The notes: generated by a model from the sequence alone, not told the origin. Positions 17,048-25,678 are shown, numbered from the stretch's first letter. The stretch: 64,000 nt of DNA from Mesobacterium pallidum (GCF_019966535.1 NZ_JAIMID010000020.1:45405-109404); one strand, 5' to 3'. Numbers and translations are program-made.

Positions 17048-17914
17048 TCAGCCTTCCTCTGGCGCCAACAGCGAATCGGCCCCGGGCAGCCGCGCGGGCA
17101 GGGTGGCGGGTGGTGGCAGAGACACGGATCGGGACGCCTGCGGCACCGGCACCGGCACTGCAGCCCGCGGAGCCACCGCCGGGCGGACAAAGGCGACAGG
17201 CGCCGTGCGCATCGCGCTCATCGGGGCGGGGCCGGCGGGCGCGGGCGCCGGGTCCGGGAACAGCACGGCAAGCCCGGTGGCCGTGCGCCCACCGCCGGTC
17301 ATCGGCACGCGGTGCATCTCGGACACGCTGACATGGATGATGCCATCCGCGCCCTGCTTCAGCGCCACTTCGCGCAGGGCGTCGATGGCCTTGGCCTCGG
17401 ACGGGGCCTCTTCGATCGGCAGCAGGCGGGTGACCACCGCGCGGATCGGGCCGATGGCGGTGTAAGGCCGCCCGGGGGTCGAGGGGTAGACGGGGATCGC
17501 CGCCTTCGCCGCCTCGTGCGCGGCCTGGGCGGCGGCGGCCCGCTGCGCGGCGATCACGGCCTCGCGCTCCTTTGCGGCGATCTGGGCCTTGCGCCGGGCC
17601 AGCAACGTATTCTCCTTGGTCCGGGCCTGCGCCAGTTTCTGCATCCGCTCGTTCGCCACCTTCTCGCGCCGGGCCGCGGCGGCCTCTTCCCGGGCCTTGC
17701 GGGCCGTTTCGGCCCTCGCCTGCGCCTCGGCCCGGGCGCGCGCGGCGGCCTCCACCCGTTCGCGTTCGACAAGGGCGCGCGCCTCTTGCGCGGCCAGCAC
17801 CTTGCCGGGCGACGGCGCGACGCTGGCAATCGGCGCCTGCGGGCCCATCGGCGCGGCACAGCCGCACAGCAGGCCCAGCACCAGCAGCGCCGCCCCTCTT
17901 CGTCCTGCCGCCAT
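17048..17914 (-). CDS. Coiled-coil lipoprotein with a YbjQ/DUF74-like C-terminal domain
   Basis: 288 residues from the ATG at 17914 (GGAG upstream). A lipoprotein signal peptide ('ALLVLGLLCGC', cleavage before the last Cys) puts it on a membrane facing the periplasm. Residues ~45-125 are an Ala/Arg/Glu-rich coiled coil. A compact domain follows ('YTAIGPIRAVV', 'AIDALREVALKQGADGIIHV') resembling the YbjQ/DUF74 fold, which forms pentamers. The C-terminal ~80 residues are Pro/Ala-rich. The open frame upstream of 17914 has no ribosome binding site. The pairing of TolA-like coiled coil with this domain is unusual; function unknown. Confidence 0.7.
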   Translation of the reverse strand: MAAGRRGAALLVLGLLCGCAAPMGPQAPIASVAPSPGKVLAAQEARALVERERVEAAARARAEAQARAETARKAREEAAAARREKVANERMQKLAQARTKENTLLARRKAQIAAKEREAVIAAQRAAAAQAAHEAAKAAIPVYPSTPGRPYTAIGPIRAVVTRLLPIEEAPSEAKAIDALREVALKQGADGIIHVSVSEMHRVPMTGGGRTATGLAVLFPDPAPAPAGPAPMSAMRTAPVAFVRPAVAPRAAVPVPVPQASRSVSLPPPATLPARLPGADSLLAPEEG

Positions 17915-18046
17915 CGCCCTGCACTCCATCCAGCCCGTGCCCGCAAACGTGGCGTTCTGCCACGCTGTCGCCCTTGATGAAGAAGATTGGTTAAATTTGC
18001 CTTCACTCCTCTGGACAATCCCGCCCACGCGGATATCCGTCACGCC

Positions 18047-18757
18047 ATGATTTATGTCTTGGGGGATATCCACGGTTTTTCCGGGGAATTGGACTGGGCG
18101 CTCGAGAAGATCGAGGCCGACGGCGGGCCGGATGCCCGGATCGTGTTCCTGGGCGACCTGGTGGATCGCGGGCCCGATGCCCGCGGCGTGATCCAGCGGC
18201 TGATCGACGGGATCGCCGCGGGGCGCGACTGGACCGTGCTCAAGGGCAACCACGACCGGATGATGCAATGGTTCCTGACCCGCGAGATCGTGCATGACCG
18301 CAACATCCGGTCAGGCATCAGCTGGCTGCACGACAACGTCGGTGGACGCACCACGCTGGGCTCCTACGGGGTCGAGGGGCTGGACCGGCCGCTCTCCGAG
18401 CTGCGGCGCGACGCCCTGGAGGCGGTGCCGCAGTCCCATGTCGATTTTCTCGGCAGCCTGCGCCTGAGCCATGACACCGAGGATGTGTTCTTTTGCCATG
18501 CCGGGGTCCGGCCGGGTGTGCCGCTGACCGCGCAGGTCGAGGATGACCTGCTGTGGATCCGCACGCCCTTTCTCGAGCATGACGCCCCCTTCGAGAAACT
18601 CGTGGTGCATGGCCACACCGCGCTCGAGGCGCCGATGCGCTATCCGAACCGCATCAACATGGACGGTGGCACAGGCTACGGGCGCAAGCTTTGGCCGCTG
18701 GTGCTGGAGGGCACGCGGGGCTGGCTGCTGACCCGTCACGGCCGGGTCGAGATCTAG
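18047..18757 (+). CDS. Calcineurin-like metallophosphoesterase (serine/threonine phosphatase type)
   Basis: 236 residues from the ATG at 18047. The metallophosphatase motifs are complete: 'YVLGDIHG' (D-x-H), 'FLGDLVDRGPDARG' (GDxxDRG), 'LKGNHDRMM' (GNHD), then 'FCHAGVRPG' and 'VVHGHTALEAP' for the remaining metal histidines. This set matches bacterial PPP-family phosphatases (PrpA/PphA-like, bis(5'-nucleosyl)tetraphosphatase-like). It may dephosphorylate proteins or cleave diadenosine tetraphosphate; the sequence alone does not decide. It is divergent from the lipoprotein gene. Confidence 0.9.
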   Translation: MIYVLGDIHGFSGELDWALEKIEADGGPDARIVFLGDLVDRGPDARGVIQRLIDGIAAGRDWTVLKGNHDRMMQWFLTREIVHDRNIRSGISWLHDNVGGRTTLGSYGVEGLDRPLSELRRDALEAVPQSHVDFLGSLRLSHDTEDVFFCHAGVRPGVPLTAQVEDDLLWIRTPFLEHDAPFEKLVVHGHTALEAPMRYPNRINMDGGTGYGRKLWPLVLEGTRGWLLTRHGRVEI

Positions 18758-18769
18758 GCCCCGCCCACG

Positions 18770-18801
18770 AAAAAGGGCGCGCCCCGCGTGGAAGCGCGCC
18801 C
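18770..18801 (-). terminator. Terminator after the class I aminotransferase gene
   Basis: Stem GGGCGCG / CGCGCCC (18775-18781 with 18795-18801). Read on the minus strand it is followed by five T residues (18774-18770), so it serves the leftward aminotransferase gene, and as a stem it may also stop the convergent phosphatase gene. Confidence 0.75.
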
Positions 18802-18824
18802 GTCTGATTTCGCGTCGATCCGGT

Positions 18825-20009
18825 TCAGCCGCCGGCGTCGATCACGGCCTTGGCCAGCACCGGCACGGTCTGGGCGTTGAGGCCGGCGATATTGATGCGG
18901 CTGTCCCCGGTCATGTAGATGCCGTTATCCTTGCGCAGCTTCATCACCATCTCCTCGGTCAACCCGAGGCGCGAGAACATGCCGCGGTGCGTGGCGACAA
19001 AGGCGAAGCGGTCCGAGCCAGACAGTTTCTGGAACTCGCCCGCCAGCTGTTCGCGCAGCTTGAGCATGCCAAGCCGGACATCCTCCAGCTCGGCTTTCCA
19101 GTCGGCGCGCAGCTCGGGATCGGTCAGTACCATGGTGACGACGCGGGCGCCGTGGTCCGGCGGGAAGGAATAGTTCTGCCGGTTCAGGAACGCCAGCGTG
19201 CCCTGGTTGATCGCGGTGCGCGACGTGTCATGCGTCACGGTCATCAGGATGCCGGTCCGCTCGCGGTAGACGCCGAAGTTCTTGGAGCAGGAGGCGGCGA
19301 TGATCACCTCGGGGCAGGAGGCGGCGATAAGGCGCGTGCCCTCGGCATCCGCGTCGAGCCCGTCGCCGAAGCCCTGGTAGGCGATGTCGATCATCGGGAT
19401 CGCGCCGGTCTCTTGCAAGACGGCCACGACCTCGCGCCATTGCGGCATCGACAGGTTGGCGCCGGTCGGGTTGTGGCAGCAGCCGTGCAGCAGGACCAGG
19501 TCGCCTTTCTTGACCTTCTTGAGGTCCTCGAGCATCCCGTCGAAGTCCACCACGCAGGTGTCCTCGTCGAAGTAGCGGTAGGTCTGAGTCGGCAGCTTCA
19601 GGTAGGTCAGGATCGACACGTGGTTCGGCCAGGTCGGGTTCGACACGTGGACGGTCACATCCGGGTTGGCGCGCACGGCCAGCTCAAAGGCCTGGCGGAC
19701 GGCACCCGTGCCGCCCGGCGTCGCGGCCGAGGCGACGGTATCCCGGGCCACGGCATCGCCCAGCACCAGTTCGACCATGGCGTCGTTGAACGCCTTGTCG
19801 CCCAGCAGGCCGACGTAGGACTTGCTGTCCTGCTGGTCCCACAGCTGCTTCTCGGCGGCCTTGATCGCGCGCATGACGGGCGTCTTGCCGGTCGCGTCCT
19901 TGTAGACGCCGACGCCCAGGTCGATCTTTTCGGCCCGCGGGTCGTCGCGGTAGAGCTCCATCAACGCCAGGATCTTGTCGCCCGGCAGTTCCTTGAGGGT
20001 CTCGAACAT
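18825..20009 (-). CDS. Class I aromatic/aspartate aminotransferase
   Basis: PLP-dependent aminotransferase of the Ia-alpha (AspC/TyrB) type, 394 residues from the ATG at 20009. Landmarks: 'IDLGVGVYKDATGKTPVM' near the N-terminus, 'HGCCHNPTGANL' (Asn binding the PLP oxygen), 'MIDIAYQGFGDGL', and the PLP lysine in 'AASCSKNFGVYRERTG'. It interconverts aspartate or aromatic amino acids and their keto acids. The ATG overlaps the stop of the sulfurtransferase gene (TGATG), so the two are coupled. Confidence 0.93.
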   Translation of the reverse strand: MFETLKELPGDKILALMELYRDDPRAEKIDLGVGVYKDATGKTPVMRAIKAAEKQLWDQQDSKSYVGLLGDKAFNDAMVELVLGDAVARDTVASAATPGGTGAVRQAFELAVRANPDVTVHVSNPTWPNHVSILTYLKLPTQTYRYFDEDTCVVDFDGMLEDLKKVKKGDLVLLHGCCHNPTGANLSMPQWREVVAVLQETGAIPMIDIAYQGFGDGLDADAEGTRLIAASCPEVIIAASCSKNFGVYRERTGILMTVTHDTSRTAINQGTLAFLNRQNYSFPPDHGARVVTMVLTDPELRADWKAELEDVRLGMLKLREQLAGEFQKLSGSDRFAFVATHRGMFSRLGLTEEMVMKLRKDNGIYMTGDSRINIAGLNAQTVPVLAKAVIDAGG

Positions 20010-20866
20010 CAGTTGTCTCCGGTTGCGACGGGCAGGGTGGGGAACTGGCCCCATTCGGCCCAGGACCCGTCATAAAGCGAATGGTCGGTCTTGCCGATGC
20101 GCTCCAGCGCGAGGCTGAGGATGGCGGCGGTCACGCCCGAGCCGCAGGTGGTGATCGCGGGCCTGGAAAGGTCGACGCCGGCGGCCTCGAAGGTGGCGCG
20201 CAGCTCCGCCGCCTCCTTCATCGTGCCGTCCTCGGTCACGAGGTCGCGGTAATAGACGTTCTTCGAGCCGGGGATATGCCCCGACCGCAGCCCGTCGCGC
20301 GGCTCGGGTTCCTCGCCCCGGAACCGCGCCGGGCCGCGGGCGTCGATGATCTCATGATCGCCGAGCTTGGAGGCCGCGCCCACTTGCGTCACGTCCTTGA
20401 CCAGCTGGTTCTGGCGGCGGACGGTCATGTGGCGGTCGCGGATGACGGGGGGCAGGTCCTCGACCTCACGCCCCTCGGCCAGCCACTTGGGCAGGCCCCC
20501 GTCCAGCACGGCGATGTCCATCTGGCCCATCAGCCGGAACAACCACCAGACGCGGGCGGCGGAAAAGATCCCGGCGCCGTCATAGACCACCACCTGGTGG
20601 CCGTCGCCGACGCCCATGGCGCGCATGCGGCTCATGAACTTCTCGACCGGCGGGGCCATGTGCGGCAGCGCGCTGCGCAGGTCGCTGATCTCGTCGATGT
20701 CGAAGTAGCGCGCGCCGGGAATGTGCTGCGCCGCGTACTCGGCTTTCCCGTCCCGCTCCATGGCGGGCAGGTACCAGGAGGCATCGAGGATCCTGAGGTC
20801 GGGATCCTTCAGATGCCGGCCAAGCCAGTCGGTCGATACGAGCGTGCGGGGATCGTCCTGCGCCAT
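20009..20866 (-). CDS. sseA: 3-mercaptopyruvate sulfurtransferase
   Basis: Two tandem rhodanese domains, 285 residues from the ATG at 20866 (the frame upstream runs through an intergenic repeat and is not coding). The second domain carries the active site 'TTCGSGVTAAILSLAL', where the CGSGV loop marks mercaptopyruvate rather than thiosulfate preference. The first domain has 'RILDASWYLPAMERDGKAE' and 'VVVYDGAGIFSAARVWW'. It moves sulfur from 3-mercaptopyruvate to thiophilic acceptors. Coupled to the aminotransferase downstream, which could supply mercaptopyruvate by transaminating cysteine (inference). Confidence 0.93.
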   Translation of the reverse strand: MAQDDPRTLVSTDWLGRHLKDPDLRILDASWYLPAMERDGKAEYAAQHIPGARYFDIDEISDLRSALPHMAPPVEKFMSRMRAMGVGDGHQVVVYDGAGIFSAARVWWLFRLMGQMDIAVLDGGLPKWLAEGREVEDLPPVIRDRHMTVRRQNQLVKDVTQVGAASKLGDHEIIDARGPARFRGEEPEPRDGLRSGHIPGSKNVYYRDLVTEDGTMKEAAELRATFEAAGVDLSRPAITTCGSGVTAAILSLALERIGKTDHSLYDGSWAEWGQFPTLPVATGDN

Positions 20867-20968
20867 GCCTCGGGCCCTCGGGCTGATTTCGGTCGCCGCC
20901 TTCCCTACATCCGGGGGGAAGGGGTGGCAAGCCAAACTCAGTGCGCGGCGCATGAGACGTGGGTCGGA

Positions 20969-21068
20969 GTGAGGGGCCAGCCCCTCACACTCCCCGGAGT
21001 TTAGGGGCAAGATGAATGAAGGATCGGATCCCCTGCTTCATCTTGCCAATAAACTCCCGCCGGAGGCA
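20969..21068. repeat. Intergenic repeat B, full inverted pair with GC hairpin (smpB-sseA spacer)
   Basis: Hairpin GTGAGGGG-CCAG-CCCCTCAC (20969-20988), then a long inverted repeat: 20996-21016 (GGAGTTTAGGGGCAAGATG, AA) pairs with 21037-21057, 19 of 21 positions, around a 20-base loop that itself contains GGATC and GATCC. It ends with CCGCCGGAGGC (21058-21068). Placed after the smpB stop, it probably terminates smpB on the minus strand. Confidence 0.8.
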
Positions 21069-21136
21069 TCCCGGACCCGCGACCCGTGCATCCGCCCAAT
21101 GCGGAGGCAAACGCCCGCCACATGCGCCCGACCCGG

Positions 21137-21613
21137 TCAGCCGCCCTGGCGTAGCAGGCGTTGTTTCTGGCGGTTCCAGTCGCGCTTGGCCTCGGTCTCG
21201 CGCTTGTCGTGGACCTTCTTGCCCTTGGCGATGCCCACCTTCAGCTTGGCCATGCCCTTGTGGTTGAAGTACAGCACCAGCGGCACGATCGTCATGCCCT
21301 TGCGCTGGGTCTCGTTCCAGAGGCGCGCCAGCTCCTTGCGGCTGACCAGCAGCTTGCGGCGGCGGCGTTCCTCGTGGCCGAACATGGCGCGCTCGTAGGG
21401 GGCGATGTAGCTGTTGACCAGCCACAGCTCGCCATTCTCGACCGCCGCGTAGCTTTCCGCGATATTGGCCGTGTTCTCGCGCAGCGACTTCACCTCGGAC
21501 CCCTGCAGCATGATCCCGCATTCGAGGTCGTCCTCGATCGCGTAATCGTAGCGGGCCCGCCGGTTCTCGGCGATCACCTTGTAGTTCGGATCTGATTTCG
21601 GGTTCTTGGCCAT
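21137..21613 (-). CDS. smpB: SsrA-binding protein
   Basis: Binds tmRNA and brings it to stalled ribosomes for trans-translation. 158 residues. The oligonucleotide-binding barrel is clear: 'KVIAENRRARYDYAIEDD', 'GIMLQGSEVKSLRENTANI', 'WLVNSYIAPYERAMFGHEE', and the basic C-terminal tail 'KKVHDKRETEAKRDWNRQK' that inserts into the ribosome. In many Rhodobacteraceae smpB lies next to dapA; here dapA is 33 kb away. No tmRNA gene was found beside it. Confidence 0.96.
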   Translation of the reverse strand: MAKNPKSDPNYKVIAENRRARYDYAIEDDLECGIMLQGSEVKSLRENTANIAESYAAVENGELWLVNSYIAPYERAMFGHEERRRRKLLVSRKELARLWNETQRKGMTIVPLVLYFNHKGMAKLKVGIAKGKKVHDKRETEAKRDWNRQKQRLLRQGG

Positions 21614-21725
21614 GGTCAGGCGTATCTAGTGGCTCGAAGGCGCGCTGTCCACGTGTCGCGCGCCGCTTCCTGTGCCCCGGGCCGCGTGATACCGTCCGCC
21701 GCGAACGGTTTGCCAGAGGTGCCCC

Positions 21726-23075
21726 ATGAAAGACGCCAACTTCCTCAAAGAGAACAACGCCCGCCAGCTCTGGCACCCGATGGGCCATCCCGGCGTCGCC
21801 CGGGCCAACCCGCCCACCATCGTGCAAAGCGCCGAGGGCGTGCGGATCACCGACATCGACGGCCACAGCGCCATCGACGGCGTGGGCGGGCTCTGGTGCG
21901 TCAACCTCGGCTATTCGAACGATGCGGTGAAACAGGCCATCTCAGACCAGCTGGGCACTCTGCCCTATTACTCGGCCTTCTTCGGCACCTCGAACCCGCC
22001 CGCGATCGAGGCCGCCTATGCCGTGCAGGAGTTCTTTGCCGAGGACGGGATGGAGCGCGTCTTCTTCACCTCGGGCGGCTCGGATTCGGTCGAGACCTGC
22101 CTGCGCCTTGCCCGCCAGTACCACAAGCTGCGGGGCAAGCCCGGCCGGGTGAAGTTCCTCAGCCTCAAGAAGGGCTACCACGGCACCCATTTCGGCGGCG
22201 CAAGCGTGAACGGCAACAACCGCTTCCGCACCGCCTACGAGCCGCTGCTGGCGGGCTGTTTCCACCTGCCGTCGCCCTACACCTACCGCAACCCGTTCCA
22301 CGAGACCGACCCCGCCAAGCTGGCGCAGCTGATTGCCCAGGCGATGGAGGACGAGATCGCATTCCAAGGCGCGGGCACCATCGCCGCCTTCATCATGGAG
22401 CCGATCCAGGGCGCCGGCGGCGTGATCGTCCCGCATGAAACCTTCATGCCCCTGATGCGCGAGATCTGCACCCGCCACGGCATCCTGATGATCTCGGACG
22501 AGGTGATCACGGGCTTTGGACGCACCGGCGACTGGTCTGGCGCGCGGCACTGGGGCGTGCAGCCGGACATGATGAGCACCGCCAAGGGCATCACCAGCGG
22601 CTACTACCCGGTCGGCGCGGCGCTGATCGCGGGCCAGGTGGCCGAGGTGTTCGAGACCGCGCCGGAGAGCGAAGGCATCTACCACGGCTACACCTATTCC
22701 GCCCACCCGGTCGGCGCGGCGGCGGTCGTCGCCTGCCTCGCGGAAACCCAGCGGCTGGACCTGCGCGCCAATGCCGCCGCACGGGGCAAGCAGTTGTACG
22801 ACGGCCTCAAGGCGCTGGCGGGCAAGCACAGCCTGATCGGTGACGTGCGCGGCGGCCACGGGCTGATGACCGCGTTCGAGCTGGTGTCGGACAAGGCCGC
22901 CAGGACGCCGCTGGATGCGGCCACCGTGGGCAAGATCCACAAGGTGATCTACGAGAGCGGCGCGATGGTCCGGCCTTCGGGCAACAACATCATGATGTCG
23001 CCGCCGCTGATCATCACCGAGGGTGAGATCGCCACCATGCTCTCGGCCATCGACGCGGGCCTGTCGGCCGCGTGA
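21726..23075 (+). CDS. Class III (omega) aminotransferase
   Basis: 449-residue fold-type I PLP enzyme. Motifs: 'FFTSGGSDSVETCLRLARQY', 'IAAFIMEPIQGAGGVIVP', 'ILMISDEVITGFGRTG' (Asp for the cofactor ring), and the PLP lysine in 'MMSTAKGITSGYYPVGA'. It moves amino groups from an amine or omega-amino acid (for example beta-alanine, putrescine or taurine) to pyruvate or a similar acceptor. The specificity cannot be read off. A taurine:pyruvate aminotransferase role is possible given xsc at 30.8 kb but is not supported by position. The ATG at 21726 follows GGTGCCCC without a strong binding site. Confidence 0.92.
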   Translation: MKDANFLKENNARQLWHPMGHPGVARANPPTIVQSAEGVRITDIDGHSAIDGVGGLWCVNLGYSNDAVKQAISDQLGTLPYYSAFFGTSNPPAIEAAYAVQEFFAEDGMERVFFTSGGSDSVETCLRLARQYHKLRGKPGRVKFLSLKKGYHGTHFGGASVNGNNRFRTAYEPLLAGCFHLPSPYTYRNPFHETDPAKLAQLIAQAMEDEIAFQGAGTIAAFIMEPIQGAGGVIVPHETFMPLMREICTRHGILMISDEVITGFGRTGDWSGARHWGVQPDMMSTAKGITSGYYPVGAALIAGQVAEVFETAPESEGIYHGYTYSAHPVGAAAVVACLAETQRLDLRANAAARGKQLYDGLKALAGKHSLIGDVRGGHGLMTAFELVSDKAARTPLDAATVGKIHKVIYESGAMVRPSGNNIMMSPPLIITEGEIATMLSAIDAGLSAA

Positions 23076-23091
23076 CACCGGTGCCCGCGCC

Positions 23092-24177
23092 TTACGCGGC
23101 GCGGGCTTCCGCCAAGGTGATTGCCTCGAACGGGGCCAGCACCCGGTGCCCGGAATGGGCATGTTCCGGCAGCCGGCTGCGCGGGATGTGCGCCACGAGG
23201 CTCGCCGCATGGGTCAGCGGGTGGCGGCGAATACGGCCCAGGTAGAAGCTCTCCATCGGGGCGCCCATGACGTCGAGCGTTTCATGGCCGGCCAGCAGCA
23301 CCTGCGTGTAGCGCACCAGCGCATGACCGCGTTCGGCGACGGCGGCAGAACCGTGGACAAGGTGCTGGGCCGGCACCAGCACGGATTCCTTGCCAAAGAG
23401 GTATTCGACTTCGGACCCGCCGATCACCAGCCGCTGCTGCGGAGCGACCACCACGTCGCGCGTCAGACCGAAATAGGGGGCGCGGAGGCGGATCGGCTCG
23501 AAGCTGCCCTGGGCCGGCACCACGCGGGAGATGACCTCGGCCACCGGGATGGCCCCCCGCTCGCGCGTCTCGACCAGGTCGCCGGGACGCAGGTCGCGCG
23601 CGGGCCGCGTACCGCCGGGCACCGCGACCGGCGCGGCCATGGTCAGGCCCGGCATCGGACCCAGCGGCTCGACCCGGTCCGACACGGCAAAATAGATCAT
23701 GTCGCGATCCATCCGGCGCAGCCGCGGCCGTTCGGCCATGACGCGGATATCCTCGAGCATCAGCGGCGGCGGCGGCGGCGTCTCGACCATCACCACGCCT
23801 TCGCTTTCGGGCCGCTCGATCGCCAGCCGGCCCCAACGCCGGGGCGCATCCCAGCTGTAGGTGATGCGCAACACGTCCGCCCGCCGGTCGGTGCCATGCG
23901 ACAGGACGGTGTGGAACACGTCCGTCCCCTGCACGAGGATCAGCGCAATCGCCCCGCCCGGAATCGCCTGCACCGACACGCGCCCCTTCCAGGGATGCAT
24001 GCGCTTGAATTCCAGCAGGCTTTGCGGCCGCGCATCAGCCGAGATCCGCGTTTCGATCATCATCGACCCGCGCGGCAGAAGCTCGCTCGCGCCGATGCTG
24101 CCGGCGGGCTTGTCGCACCCGATGCCGGCCGGGTGAAAGCGCGCCATCTCGTGCGTGGCCAGCGCGAGCCAGGTCAT
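23092..24177 (-). CDS. Hint-domain protein lacking the catalytic cysteine
   Basis: 361 residues from the ATG at 24177. Residues 1-180 form the N-terminal domain common to a family of Rhodobacteraceae Hint proteins ('MTWLALATHEMARFHPAG', 'VSVQAIPGGAIALILVQG', 'LRITYSWDAPRRWGRLAIE'). A Hedgehog/intein-like domain starts about residue 190, shown by 'VPGGTRPARDLRPGDLVET' and 'VVVAPQQRLVIGG' (TxxH block degenerate, His replaced by Gln). The position that normally carries the nucleophilic Cys of 'CFxPGT' reads 'GPMPGL', so self-processing is unlikely. Function unknown. Confidence 0.8.
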   Translation of the reverse strand: MTWLALATHEMARFHPAGIGCDKPAGSIGASELLPRGSMMIETRISADARPQSLLEFKRMHPWKGRVSVQAIPGGAIALILVQGTDVFHTVLSHGTDRRADVLRITYSWDAPRRWGRLAIERPESEGVVMVETPPPPPLMLEDIRVMAERPRLRRMDRDMIYFAVSDRVEPLGPMPGLTMAAPVAVPGGTRPARDLRPGDLVETRERGAIPVAEVISRVVPAQGSFEPIRLRAPYFGLTRDVVVAPQQRLVIGGSEVEYLFGKESVLVPAQHLVHGSAAVAERGHALVRYTQVLLAGHETLDVMGAPMESFYLGRIRRHPLTHAASLVAHIPRSRLPEHAHSGHRVLAPFEAITLAEARAA

Positions 24178-24524
24178 GCGGGCCTGCCAGGGGCAGGGAT
24201 CACGGAGTGCAATGCGGCGGTCATGCGGTGCCTCTTGGGCCGCACACAGGGCAGGACGACGGACAGGCCCCGCCCCCAAGGGTGCGCGACGGGTCCGGTT
24301 CGATCTGCGGGCTGGCCCTGCTCGGGGTCGCGGCCGCGCCTGTGCCCTGCCTCGGGGCGGTTTTTTTATCCTTGGCCTGATGGTCCCATGGCGGCGCGGA
24401 TTTGCAAATGGCTTGTTGACCAAGGGCCCGGCCTGCCCCGCCCCGCTGCGGCCTTTGTGCCACATTTTTTGCTTGAAGCCCGCGCCGCGACCACGCATCC
24501 AAGGCGCAGCTACAGGAGGCCCGC
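24178..24524. other. Intergenic region ahead of dapE with a structured, T-terminated segment
   Basis: 347 bases between the divergent Hint gene and dapE. CCGCCCC (about 24271-24277) can pair with GGGGCGG (24354-24360), which is followed by seven T residues (24361-24367); AGGG and CCCT flanks allow further inner pairing. This could be the tail of a ~100-nt small RNA or just a terminator-like stem. A perfect palindrome ATTTGCAAAT lies at 24400-24409 in the likely promoter zone. dapE has an AGGAGG site before its start. I see no gene here. Confidence 0.35.
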
Positions 24525-25673
24525 ATGAGCACACCCGTCGATCCCGTCGACCTGACCGCCCGGCTGATCCGCTGCGCCTCGGTCACGCCCGAGGAGGGCG
24601 GCGCGCTGGTCCTGCTCGAGGAGCTGCTGACCGACGCGGGTTTCACCTGTACCCGCGTCGACCGGGGCGGCATCGCCAACCTCTACGCCCGCTGGGGCGC
24701 CAGGGGGGCGAACAAGTCCTTCGGGTTCAACGGCCATACCGACGTGGTGCCGATCGGCGATGCGGCGGCCTGGACCCACCCGCCCTTTGCCGCCGAGATC
24801 GTGGACGGCGTGATGTACGGCCGCGGTGCGACGGACATGAAATCGGGCGTCGCCGCCTTTGCCGCCGCGGCGGTGGATTTCGTGCGCCAGACGCCCCCGG
24901 ACGGCGCCGTAATCCTGGCCATCACCGGGGACGAGGAAGGCGATGCCGTAGACGGCACCACCGCCCTGCTGGATTGGATGGATGAGCAGGGCGAGCGCAT
25001 GACGCACTGCCTGGTCGGAGAGCCGACCTGCCCCAACACCATGGGCGAGATGATCAAGATCGGCCGCCGCGGGTCGATGTCGGCCTGGTTCACCGTGACA
25101 GGCGTGCAGGGCCATTCCGCCTACCCGCACCGCGCGCGCAATCCGCTGCCGGCCATGTCGCGGCTGATGGACCGGCTGGCGAGCCACGAGCTGGACAAGG
25201 GAACCGAGCATTTCGACCCCTCGACCCTCGCCGTGGTGACCATCGACACCGGCAACATCGTCACCAATGTGATCCCGGCACGCTGCACCGGCACGGTCAA
25301 CATCCGCTTCAACGACAGCCATTCCGGCGCCTCGCTGACCGAGTGGCTCGAGGCCGAGGCGGCCAAGGTCGCCGAGGAATTCGGCGTCACCATCGACATG
25401 CGGCTCAAGATCTCGGGCGAAAGCTTCCTGACCCCGCCGGGGGAGCTGTCGGACCTCGTGTCGCGCGCCGTCGCCGCCGAGACCGGCGTCACGCCCGAGC
25501 TTTCGACCACTGGCGGCACGTCCGACGCGCGGTTCGTGAAATCGCACTGTCCTGTGGTGGAATTCGGCCTGGTCGGCAAGACCATGCACCAGGTCGACGA
25601 ATGCGTGCCCACCCAGCAGATCACCCAGCTCAAGGCGATCTATTCCCGCATCCTCACCGATTACTTCGCCTGA
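24525..25673 (+). CDS. dapE: Succinyl-diaminopimelate desuccinylase
   Basis: Di-zinc M20-family hydrolase that releases succinate to yield LL-diaminopimelate. 382 residues. Metal ligands are visible: 'FNGHTDVVP' (His, first Asp), 'GRGATDMKSGVAAF' (bridging Asp), 'AITGDEEGDAVDGT' (catalytic Glu and ligand Glu), 'CLVGEPTCPN', and the C-terminal 'QVDECVPTQQI' region, which in DapE carries the H/N motif ('HQVDE'). Strong AGGAGG upstream of the ATG at 24525. The DUF2064 gene follows six bases after the stop. Confidence 0.97.
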   Translation: MSTPVDPVDLTARLIRCASVTPEEGGALVLLEELLTDAGFTCTRVDRGGIANLYARWGARGANKSFGFNGHTDVVPIGDAAAWTHPPFAAEIVDGVMYGRGATDMKSGVAAFAAAAVDFVRQTPPDGAVILAITGDEEGDAVDGTTALLDWMDEQGERMTHCLVGEPTCPNTMGEMIKIGRRGSMSAWFTVTGVQGHSAYPHRARNPLPAMSRLMDRLASHELDKGTEHFDPSTLAVVTIDTGNIVTNVIPARCTGTVNIRFNDSHSGASLTEWLEAEAAKVAEEFGVTIDMRLKISGESFLTPPGELSDLVSRAVAAETGVTPELSTTGGTSDARFVKSHCPVVEFGLVGKTMHQVDECVPTQQITQLKAIYSRILTDYFA

Positions 25674-25678
25674 GGGCC

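Noticed and set aside
20867..21136. tmRNA gene beside smpB
   Set aside because: The spacers on both sides of smpB contain only repeat hairpins. No tRNA-like ends or tag reading frame are seen.
21726..23075. Naming the class III aminotransferase taurine:pyruvate aminotransferase (tpa)
   Set aside because: It is 9 kb from xsc, not linked to the TauR-like regulator, and the motifs do not separate Tpa from other omega-aminotransferases.
24266..24367. Assignment of the structured segment to SRP RNA, 6S RNA or tmRNA
   Set aside because: The conserved SRP apical loop, the 6S central bubble and the tmRNA tag/acceptor ends were not found. Only an unnamed structured segment can be claimed.
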